From Apus apus (Eukaryota; Chordata; Aves; Apodiformes; Apodidae): DNA of 64,000 nt. Positions 39,801-51,800 of this stretch are shown here, in pieces; position 1 is the stretch's first letter, and every line of letters begins with the position of its first letter. Both the position numbers and the translations under genes were made by a program. Location: the NCBI RefSeq assembly GCF_020740795.1, contig NC_067283.1:44319659-44383658 (forward strand), given 5' to 3'. Below the pieces are notes generated by a model. It was not told the DNA's origin. It saw nothing but the letters and a program-made list of their open reading frames with translations, and searched no databases.

Positions 39801-42800
39801 CCTTTTGATCTCTGTCTTTGTAAAGTTCTTTTATCTTCCACACCACTGCAGTGAAACTTTGAACTACTAGCCTAGTCTATATACGTATTTGCCTTTCAAG
39901 TAATACATTTTCTCTGAAGGAGAGTTACCTGAGCTCTGAGAATCTCTTATTGCTGTTTTTCTCATCCCTTACTCTGCTGCTAGACACGTCATTTTCCTAG
40001 CAGAAAATAACATGTAATGTTTTTAAGTAGAGCCAGATGGGAAGTCTTGCCTTTCTTCCTGTGCAGCTCATGTTAAACCTGTGACTGCTTTCTCAGGCTG
40101 GGATCCCTGGGTGCATTTTTATCCTGCCTAGTTGGACTCTCATCCTGTATGTGGGTGTCTGTGAATGCAGCTCTGTGTTTATATGAAGCTCCTTGATGGC
40201 ACCTCTGTGCATTGCCACTTACAGGGTTAGATTGTAGCCATGGTGGGCTGGTCTTCCTAACAAGTTCAAGATAAATACTTGAGGTATTTGATGTGTGACT
40301 GCGAATGCTTCTAGTTGGATGAGGTTGAATTTTCTTTTATATTCCAGGTGGATACTTCACAGAGATTTGAAAGCCAAGAATATATTTTTGAAAAATAATC
40401 TTCTTAAAATTGGTGAGATTTCCTTACTTTTTAAAGATATATTTTAGTATGATAAAACAATCCAGCAGACATTTTGACAATAAGGAGATTTAGATACAGT
40501 CATATCTGATATACCATTTTAATTTGTCATCAAACATTTATTTGACAGTCAGACACAGGAACGAGGGCCTGGAGAGGCAGTGAAATCTCCAGCCTTCAGA
40601 GTGCTGCAAGCTTGGCTGGACCTGGACCCAGACCTAGACCTGAGCAGCCACATGTAACTTTCAAGTTGACCTTGCTTTGAGCCAGGAGTTTGAGTCAAAT
40701 GACCTTGTAAGGCCTCTTCAAACCTACATAATTGTATGATTCTAAGTTTTTCTGGTGGTTTTATTTTTAAGAATTACAGAAAATTGTTTTTTCCACTTTT
40801 TAAAATACTGCCTTTTTTTTTTTTAATGTACCACCATTGTATCAAGTCTAACAACTACACAAATAATTTATATGAATAGAGATAGATTTATATTAATATA
40901 TTCTTGTTTCTGCTGTTACTTTTAGGGGACTTTGGAGTTTCTTGTCTTTTGATGGGTTCATGTGATCTGGCAACTACATTTACTGGGACGCCATACTACA
41001 TGAGTCCAGAAGCACTGAAGCACCAGGGATATAACACAAAATCTGACATTTGGTGAGTAGTCAGCATGCTATGTCAGTTGGATTAGGTCTTTATTTTCTA
41101 GATCAGCATTTGGTGTTACTTAGCAACTACTTTTTGTTTTGTTTTGTTCATGTTTTTTTTAAATGCATCACCCTCTTGTGTACTACATTACTTTACTTAA
41201 ACTGTTCCAGGACTTTTATATCATACATTGCAATTTGAAGGTTTACACTTTGTGTTAAGAGGCATGTAGTTTGCTATTATTTTGGTTTATCTGGCACTTC
41301 AAAGGAGAGTAAGTTTCAGCTCCAGTATCTGCCATGGCACAGGATAATTGTAGATAAAGTTCAGATTTTACTAGGGAGGGGGAAATATTATTCTTTCTTA
41401 TATTGAAATAGATGAATGGAAAGAAGCAACTTTCTGTGAAACTTCCAAGTGGACAAGGAAAGAATGATCCCTGGCTAGAGAGGAAGCAGAAGGAACTTCT
41501 TAGAAAGTGAATTGAAAAACATTGGCAATTGTGAAAAGGACGAAGTTACTTGGAAGGGGAGCTGAAAATGAGAGTGTTAGTGTTAGAGCAGAAACAAAAA
41601 GGCACTCTGTTTTAGAAAAGGCTCAAAAGCAGAAAGAAAAGTGTCAGTTCTGCACTTAGATGGCACAAATTCTTGAGATCAGTACTTCTGACATGATAAT
41701 TGGAGGATCAAGCTGAGAAGATGAGAACTGTTGCAAGACTTCAGAAAACCTTTAGGTGGGCAGGTTTTCTTGCAAGCTAAAACGAATAATGATTTTTTGG
41801 AATGGGGAAAATATCTGAGTTGTTTGTATGTGTATCCTAACATATCTTGTGTTTTAAGATGATAGTTATAAATATTATATTTTTTACTTCTGTCATAGTG
41901 TTTTTATATAAAATGGGCTTTGTTTCTTCTCTTAAGAGGTTTATTGGGTTTTTTTCCCTGTATGTATGCCCATCTGAAGGTTCCTTTTTTATGGATATTT
42001 CAGATTGGGAAATTTCCTTCATAAAAAAATTGCCACTGGAATGTAGTTTGTTTACTCGATCAATCTAGTCAATGGATGTGTCAGGAATCTCATCTCATGG
42101 TCTGTGTAGCTGAACTGAGATGGATTTGACGTCAGATTCTCTCTTGTTTATCTGTATCAAAACAAATATCAGTTAATACATGTAGTCAATAAAAATATAT
42201 TGAGAGAAGATTTCAAAAGATGTCAAAACAAGTGTATAGACAGGGAAACCTGCCTTTTGTACTCTTCTAATACAAAGAATAATTCTTTTATTGCAATTGA
42301 AATGTAATGTAAAATACTTGTGTAAGTTCTATTTGTGGTTAAAATTGCCAATCCATATAAATAACTGAAGTTTTACAGAGTAAATGAAAGCAGAGTTTGG
42401 TCCAATATTTTATAGATAATGTGTTGTTCACCTTTTTAAAATTTACAAAGCAGCAGAACACCCTCCCTGCCCTGCCCCTCCCAACTCACTAGCTACTAGC
42501 TTTCTGCTTTACTTCATGCATTTGCTAATTTTTCCAAAGCAGTACCAAGAGCACTCATCTGAGGGTGGAACTGCCTTCAGTAGGAGTTTCTTGGTCCTCA
42601 CTGTAGAGGCGCTAAGGAGGAGGTGTGCCCTGGCTGATTAGACCTTTAGCCTGCAAGCCCTTCTCTTTCTGGGCCAAGAAACTCTCTTTTGTTTAGGACT
42701 TGTCAACTACTATGAACCTGTCTTTCATTGATACCTCTGTAATTTCCTGTCTTCGTTTAGTCTTACAATAATTATTCTGTTTAATTTTTTTACATTTGGC

Positions 42801-45800
42801 CCACTTAACAGAGGCCAAAAGACAAGAGGTCCCTGTGCACCCAGGGAAGCCCACCTTTCAAGCTCCAGGTGAGGTGAAGTCCTTGTGTCACTTTGTACAA
42901 AGCTCAGTTGCCCATCAAGAAGTTGCCCAGGTCTTTTATGTGTACCTGAAGTGATGGTGTCTCTTCAGACTTGTCCTTCTGATATCTAGAAGGACTCAAA
43001 ATATTACACACAAGAAATACAGGATTACAAGCATTCCCATGTTAAATGTAAGGAAATGTAAAATATTTTCTAGGAGAGGCAGTTTTTGCTGTCTAACTAT
43101 GTTATCATGGTTCTCTCATCGTTCAGTCCAGCCAATAATTTTTCATTGGAAAGACCTTAATTTGTGCTACATTAAAGTTGTGCTCTAAAGAGACAGTGTA
43201 CTTTTCAGGTTCACTGAAATGTTCAAAACTGGCTTGAATATTCACAGTGCAGCATCTGATGCAAGAAGTATTGTCCTTTATAGCCCAAGGTCAATAGATG
43301 TAAAAGCTTCATGTTTTACATACAGAAGAAGTTCTGCAATCAGGCTCAGAGTAGCTGCAGGGTTTGTGTTTGTCCTCAGTTACAACTTCAGGGCTGGAGT
43401 TCTTTGCTATTCCATGTTTTATGCCAAATCCTAATTCACAGGAGGCAAATTAAAATGGGCACACACATTTTCCTTACCATCTCTGAGCCTGGACTAGCCA
43501 GGCAGCAAGTGAAAGCCTTTGCAGATGACACAGTCTGGGGTTTCCTCCTTTCCAGGCGAGGAGCTTCCCTGGGGAGCTGGTCTCAGCTCAGCAGTTCACC
43601 AGCCCCTCTGCCCTTGGTGCTTCCCCCCAGGAGCCAGGAGCTGAGCTGAGACAGTGCCTGGTTTGAGAGGCCAGGACAGGTTGGGATTTGCCAGCCATGT
43701 GTGTGCACATTGGGCAGTTGGGGCTCACTTCTACATGGGCACAGTGTGACCCAGAGGCACCACTGTGCTGGGGTCCTGGTGACCCTTCCTGGCCTAATGC
43801 ACCATGGGGTGGGACCGGTGCTGGTGCTGGGGTCAGCGGAGGTTCCTGCACCACCAGCCCTATGGCTCTGCATTCATGTGTCAAGCAAACTGAAGACCCT
43901 GTGTGTCATTGTAAGATGTTTCTTAGGGTCAGGAAAGGTGAAGCCATGTGGTGGGACATGGTTGCAATCTGCTTCTCTGGGACAGTATCTTATAATTTAT
44001 AGCAAACTGAACACAGAGCGAGCTGTGTTGAATGGTTGGTAGCCTGGTGGATAAGAAGGTCCCTGGTGATGTGAGGGACCAAAGTTAGTACTTCTGGTCT
44101 GAATCAGACAGAGGAGCAGCTGGGTTATTTTTAAACCCTTCCAGGCAAAACTTTCATGAAATCTCTGTGGCTGACAAAGCCTCCAAAATCCTTATTTAAC
44201 TTAAGTTCGTGTTCCAGTGACACACTCTTTCCCTTCAAAATGCCTGACCATCTCTGTACCTATAGGGACACAACAAGTAGGACTCGCCCCCTGTGTTAAA
44301 CCACATGTACTTTGTGTATATCAGTTCCTTTGGCCTTAGGCTGGTTTAGTTTATGAGATAATTCATTTTATAAGGCATGCATGGGTTTTATTTTGTTATT
44401 TGGGATGGGTTTAAAAAAATATTTTTGGTAAGAAATAGTGTGTCAAAATCTATGGAGATTGCGTCAATGTCATCCAACTCTAAGGCTGTTGAAGAATCAT
44501 GGCAGAACAGGTATGGCAGCACCAACAAATGCAGATGAAGTCCCATCAACAATGTTATTAAGAAAGCAATCAGAGGTCCAGTCTACCAACAAAGTAACAA
44601 TTTTAATCAGCTTTTGTTTCAGTCCATGCAGTGACTGAAAATCATCACTCCAGCCCAAACAGACTTGTGCTTTGTGACATTAGGCTGAAAAGAACTCCCA
44701 GAGCTATTAAAGCAAAATGAAAGTATTTCTTTCCAGGGAAGAGTAAAAGCAGCTGTTAGTGCATTCAGGACAGTTGTGACTACTCACTAATGAATTTGCT
44801 GAGTGCTAATTTTTTATCTGAGGTTTTCTGAACAACAGGGATGATACCTTTGTACTTTCCATCATCTTCATGCAACCTAGAAAGCCCAGACTTACCAAAC
44901 AGGTCAATGATAACTGCTGCAAATGGTTCTAAAGCTAAAGAGTGCTGTTGTATCTTCCCCATAATAATAATTTCCTTTTTGTCTTCCAGTGACAAAGCAA
45001 TGTCACAGTCACATGTAAATCCATTGTACTCTATGTCTTTCATCAAGAAGTGTCAGATTTTGACAGGTGGTTGTCCACAGGGTTTCGGTAAATTGGGCTC
45101 CCTATACCACAGATCTTGGGACTTTCATTTTAATTGTGCTTGCTTGTCTGTTCTTTTCCCCCAGTTTCTCTTTTTCTTTAATATTAACCATCCAAACATT
45201 GATTTTTTTTTTTTTTCCTGCCAGTTTTTATGTAGAACCAAAAATAGGAGTGAAGACCTGAAAAACAGTGCCTGAGAGTGTTGTGATAATATGTATGTAC
45301 ATATTCCTCATAGACTCTGGAGTCAGCAAATTCTTAAGACCTTATGGTATGATCAGACTGACAGATATAATCCACAAAGTTCTATGCATTTATGTTATCT
45401 AGCTTTTAGAGTTTAATTTAAAAGCTAATTTGGATCTTAGAGCCTTTGAAGAACTATAGCACAGTTTGTAAATAACTACAGAAGATCAGATGATTTTAAA
45501 AGGACAATATTTATGTAAATAATTAACACCAAAAACCTCAGGGTGGTTTCTCCTGAGAAGGCAAAGTCAGAGATCTATCAGTTGATCTTATAGAGAGTAC
45601 ACTGAAGCCTTGTCCAGACACTGTTATGTGAGAGAACTGAGCGGAAGTAGCTTCAATGTGAAATGGTCCTATATCCAATTTTGCTGTAATGAAGTTCTGC
45701 TTAGGACCTTTGTCGACCCTATTCATGAATATTGGGAGCCCTCAAACCAAGTGTACTGGTTGGGTAGTTTAATGACCATTTTAGAATTTTATGACACTGG

Positions 45801-48800
45801 CAGTTACACAAGGTAAATTATGAAAGTAAATAAAATGCTTGGGTCATGTGCAGATTGCTTATGGGAATCAGGAAGCAATTTTCTCTTGCTGAATATGCTC
45901 TTTACAAGATGCTTAGACCAGACCTGTGTCCAGTTGGGGAGCCCTCAACACACAACGAGGAATGACGCAGAGCTCTTGGAGCAAGTCCAGAGGAGGGCCA
46001 TAAAGATGATCTGAGGGCTGAAGCACCTCTCCTGTGAAGACAGGCTTAGAGAGCTGGGGTTGTTCAGCCTGGTTTAGAGAAGGCTCTGAGGAGACCTTAT
46101 AGTGGCCTTCCAGTATCTGAGGGTAGCCTGCAGAAAAGCTACAGGGGAGGGTTTTTTTACAAGAACTTGTAGTGAAAGGACAAGGGGTAATGGCTTTAGA
46201 CTGGAAGAGGGTAGATTTACATTAGACATTAGAAGGAAATTCTTTAGTGTGAGGATGGTGAGGCACTGGAATAGATTGCCCAGGGAAGTTGTGGAAGACC
46301 CATCCCTGAAGTGTTCAAGGCCAGGTTGGATGGGGCCCTGAGCAACCTGGTCTAGTGGGAGTGTCCCTGCTCATACAGGGGGGTTAGAACTAGATGATCT
46401 TCAAGGTCCCTTCCAACCCAAACCATTCTATGATTCTGTGATTCTGTGAAAATACCTGCGACATGCAGTCTTGAGGCAAAAGCTTGGGGGCAACTCAGGC
46501 AGTTGCAGCTCTGCAGCTGTCCTGGGAAGAAGTAGTCTTGCTTTGGGACCTAGAGCAGCATTTCTCACTTTAGGAGGTATTTATTTAATATCAAATAACT
46601 GTATCCTGCAGTAAAAATGTTATTCTTTTTCTGTAATTTTTCCTGTCTTTTTTTCCCCCTGTATTTTTCTTTCATGGGACAGATGGTGTTTTCCCTGGGT
46701 AGCCTGCTCATGGCGCTGGCTGCAGGAGAATGCCCTGAATGTTCTTTTCATCTGTCTCCAAAGCCTCAGATGTAGTTGGAGTACTACACTAGATGAATAA
46801 ATGGGCTTCCCTGATGTGGCAAATCCTGTGCTGCTAATGGCTCATTAAGCAATTTCTATCTGCTAGAATCAAGCAGCCTCCAAAACAGATTATTTCTGCA
46901 AAAAGCAGTTATTGTGCAGTCTGTCAGATTAGGATTTTCCTTTCTCTTTAATTCCCTCTGGCTGATTTCCATTTTTGTTTGACGTTTTCAGATACCATGT
47001 GTGCAGGGTTTTTTTGTTGTTCTTTTTGTTTTTAAGTATTTTCTCATGCAGTAATTATCTTATTTCAGAGTTTGAACATCCTTCGTAAATACAGATAATT
47101 ACCTGTGTGTTACTGATTTTGGGAGTTTGAAACTGGTTGACAGTTAAATCTAAAAACCTAGGCAATTGTTTATGTATCTCAGTAGTTGGTCCGTATACAG
47201 TTGTTAGCAAAAGTGTTCAATTGCTTTCACAACTGCTTGAAAAGTACCAGTGAGTGAACCCCCTTATTCTCTCTCCTCTTCCTTTCTTCAACTGTATGTA
47301 GAGCTTGTGCTTCATCTTTAAAAATATTTGCTCATTCTTTTATTGCCAGATAGATGAAATGAATTATTCTTCTTTAACTAAAATAAATAATTGAAACTTT
47401 TTTAATTATTTGCTTTCAGAGGTAGTGTTTATATCCTTTTAATCAAAGCCATTCACCTGTGTGTACTTCTTACTTGATATCACTAGGCTTTATTTTCATA
47501 CTGCTTCTGTAAATTTGAAATACCACAATCAAATATTACATTAATGGTAAAGTCACTCTGATATACAAGTTGGCTACTTAGATGAGTTAGATCCTATGGC
47601 TGGCTCTCAGCAGCATTTTCTGTGACCTTGATCATAGAACTTACCAGTGTCTCAGTTCTCCTGACTATGAACTGGAGGTAATGCTGAACATCCTTCAAAG
47701 CCTGGAAAGCTCAACTGCCCTGTTTTTAAAAAAAACAACATTTGTCAGGCAGAACCCAACTGAAGAGTAAACTGTTTTGAATAGTCATGATATACGTTAT
47801 TATGAGAGTGTTTATGTTAAAATGTTCAACTTGGCAATCTTTTATGATCTCCATTAGGACTGGTGAATAAAAGCCTGGTAAATAAGGTGACGATAAACCA
47901 GAGGCCCCTTTGAAATGGTTTGCTAGAATTACTTATGGCATTTAATAATTCAAAATTCACTCTGATTCTTAGCTACACCTCCAGACGTACATGTTCAGAT
48001 TTCTTCTTTTCTTCTGCAAAGAATATTTCCAGAAAAATTAGTTTTAGATGTTGCAGTTGCAATACAATGTTCTAATAGAAAATTCTGTATTTCTTTCAGT
48101 ACAAACTGGTTTTATAATCTATTTTGAGTATATGGCCAAATGAGTGAGATCCCACCTGAAGATAGTTCTGCTACTTGAAACTGGCATTATTCAATTTGAA
48201 CTTGAATTTTAACCTGTTTGTTGTCAGAAATTAAGTCAAAAACCAATTTAAACAAACCTATGTCCAAACACTAAGCTATTTTCTCCATCAGTCACTAATT
48301 AAGAACCTCATTATTAACTTACCGAGTAACACTTATGTAATAGAGTCTTTCTTTATTTTTACATACATATATATGAATATGTGTATTTATAGACAGCATG
48401 AAAGTTTGTTCCTGCACTTATGGAGATAGAATGATGATTTTTCCTGTTTATGAAGTTACTAATTTGTGATCTGAATAAAAATATTTCAGATGAAAAGGAC
48501 AGCGTGATAATGAAATATCCTATTCCCTGGAGAAATGAGCTTTAGATTGTGATTTTACCTACTGTAATGGCACTGTGCATGCTACTTTCAAAAATATGTT
48601 TTATACCTTTCCTATTATTTTATTCTTCAAGGTCTCTGGGATGCATTCTATATGAGATGTGCTGTATGAGCCATGCATTTACTGGACACAATTTTTTATC
48701 TGTTGTATTAAAAATTGTAGAAGGAGATACACCTTCCCTTCCTGATAGATATCCAAGGAAACTGAATGCTGTGCTGTGCAGGTATGTTATTTTCTTGTTT

Positions 48801-51800
48801 AGTGTTTTTTTAAGTTAATTTGGAAAACTGCTGAATTATGTCTTTTTGTATTTATTGTTTCAGCATGTTAAATAAGAATCCTTTATTGAGACCAGCAGCA
48901 GCAGAGATCCTAAAAATCCCTTATATTGATGAACAACTAAAGGTATATAAGAAAAGTCATACCGCACACTTACTGTTTGAGGATGTATTTCGCAAACACA
49001 GAGCGGGGGCAGAGAAAATGTGTTGAGAAAAAATAAAGTTCATGGGAACATTAATCCAAGGGACTTTCAGAGCTAGATTACAAATATGTATGAGGTAGCG
49101 AGGCAGTAAGAAATGAAATCCTTGACACTTTATGTGCTGAATGTATCCACTTTAAAATATTATGAGGAATCAGAAGAATGGGCATTTATGTGTAACAAGT
49201 GCAGATCATTTGGGCCTGAGTGCATGAAATCACTGAGCTGTTCTGAGTAGTCATAGTTTTAATGAAAAAGAATGCATCTTGCTTTTTTTGCTTTTTGCAT
49301 GTTGCTTTCTTGCTTCAGTGTATATATTATTTGGCTTTCCAAGAAGATGAGGAAAGGAACTGCTCGTTCAATTTTTGCTTTAAGATTGTATTGGGTCATA
49401 GCCGAAGAGTTTGGATTGCTTTTGCTTCAAGTGTTAATACCACTTATACCTTATTTCCTTGCAGCATATACAGTACAAGTTCACGAACATGACTGTGAAA
49501 GACAAGGCACTTAACAGACAGAAAGAAGCTGCTCCCATTTTTGATGCTGTGTAAGTATTTTTAAGTGTTCTATGGGCGGCAGTGTATGAATTTACAGTGT
49601 TGCCAAATAATGTTATGTTGCAAACATATGTGTTAATCTTGTAGTTCTTTATGTTTAGAGGGACCCAATCCACAGAAATACAGAAGAGCAACTTTTGCTC
49701 TGTCAGGAGCTAACACACTCAAGATCAGGAGTTTGTGATCCTGTGTGGGCATGACGGGCATCCCTGCTTCATATTGGGAGGACCTCGTAGTGGCCTTCTA
49801 GTACCTAAAGGGGGCCTACAGGAAAGCCAGGGAGGGGCTTTTTACAAGGGCTTATAGTGAGAGGACAAGGGATAATGGTGTTAAACTGAAAGAGGAGAGA
49901 TTTAGGTTAGAGATCAGGAGGAAATTCTTTAGTGTGAGGGTGGTGAGACACTGGAACAGGCTGCCCTGGAAGGTTTTGCATGCCCCCTCCCTGGAAGTGT
50001 TCAAGGCCAGACTGGATGGGGCTCTGAGCAACCTGATCTAGTGAGAGGTGTCCCTGCTCATGCAGGGGAGTTAGAAGTCTATGATCTTTAAGGTCCCTTC
50101 CAACTCAAACCATTTTATGATTATATGATTCTATGTTTCCTCTAAATAACTGTCAAGACTGTAACAGCCATCCTAGGTATCTTTCGAATTATTAAGTGAC
50201 ACCAATAAAAGATGCTCATGCTTCAATCCAGAACTACAAGTGCCTTTGGGGCAATAAGCCTTTCCCCTTGATTTTTTGTGATCTCTCGTCTCAGAGGTGA
50301 CCTGCAGTTTTGGCCACTTTGCAGATGCTGCCAATTCTGCTGCTTGCAATCATCTATTTGGGAAAAGTAAAAAAGCTTCAGCTTTTCCAAGGAAAGTGTT
50401 ATTTAGTATCATTTGTAGGAAGCAAGGCAAAGACAGTGGATTTCAATACAATAAAATATTCTGTACATCATTTTTACCTAGTTTAATTACTGGGAGCGTA
50501 TCTGTAAAGCTCCGGTTTCTAGAAATTGTGGTTTGGGTTTCTACCCTGTCAGTTCTGTTCTTGCTGTTTCTAATGAACAGATGAGTCTGTGTCTTTTTAT
50601 CAGACTAAGGGTCTCTGTGTATAAATAGGTCGTTGAACTTGGTAAGGGTAGATGTAAAATGCAGTAGTAAGTGATACCTAGTAACAACTCGCTAATACAA
50701 AACAGCAGATGGAGCTGGCTGAGGCTGTTGTCAAGTTTTTGGCCTGCTTGCTATTCTATGTGATTGCTGCTGCTAGAAATAACCCTTTACTAGTATGCTG
50801 GAAATACAAGAGTCAGAGAGGTAGATATGCAATAGTTGGGAAATATTAGATGTATCTTTTGTCTGTGGCTGCTCTGTTCACGTCAATTGATTTGACTTTG
50901 AGCAGATTCCTGCCTCTCCAAATAAAATGTAGTTAACTGCAGAGATGTTCCTCAGAGGTGTACCTTAAATAGTTTTGGGGCACTGAGATCTTACCCAGAT
51001 CTTGTGCCAACTCTGAATTATATTGAGAGCTTAGTGTTCATTAAAATAAGGAGTATGAGAATCTTGCAGAAACTTTTAATCCATGTCTTTATTTTGTGGG
51101 TACATGATTTCAAATTATCAGTGTGCACCAAAAGATTGTAGATGCTTTGAGGAAGCAGTATTTTTACCTGCAAAATGTATACCTAGACTTGAAATATCCC
51201 CATGCTTCCAGAGCAGACTGATAAAACCACTGTTTGTAACATATGTTATGTTCCATGCCCAATCCATCAACCTTAGTTTGAATGTATTGAGTCTCATCAC
51301 CTTTTAAATGGACATCATATATTGACAGAGCTAGTTTACGGGGAGAACATTAATGTATATCCTGGAGTCTGTAACTGTTCTTGTTCAAAAGCAAGTCTGT
51401 AGTCTCTAAGATGAAGAACAAGTTCTTTCTACAAATATCATGTCCTTTTACTTTTGTCAAAAGGAAACAGAAAGTCAACTTTTTCTGTGCAAAGATCCAG
51501 AGGGCCTAAAAATTGTGGAGCAATGAATGCTGTTTCTTTTTCGGCATGGAAATTTACCTTGAAGTTTTCAAATTCAAGGCACCAACTTGAGAAAAAAATG
51601 CTGGGAGAAGCTTAAGTTATAAATTATCTTCAAATGTGCTGCAATCTGATTAATTTTTTGACTAAATGTTTGGAATATGCATAAAGTCATAATCTTATTA
51701 TGGCTTTCTCTGTATTTATGAGAATGTTAGCTTTCTGTATTACTACTGCGAAACAACATTCCGAATAATTATTGTGATCCTAGATCACATAAAATAAAAA

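Noticed and set aside
43498-43560. VKAFADDT reading resembling a reverse-transcriptase FADD motif
   Set aside because: The sequence on either side does not follow CR1 or other RT blocks, and no CR1 nucleotide signature is nearby. It is probably coincidence in a GC-richer stretch.
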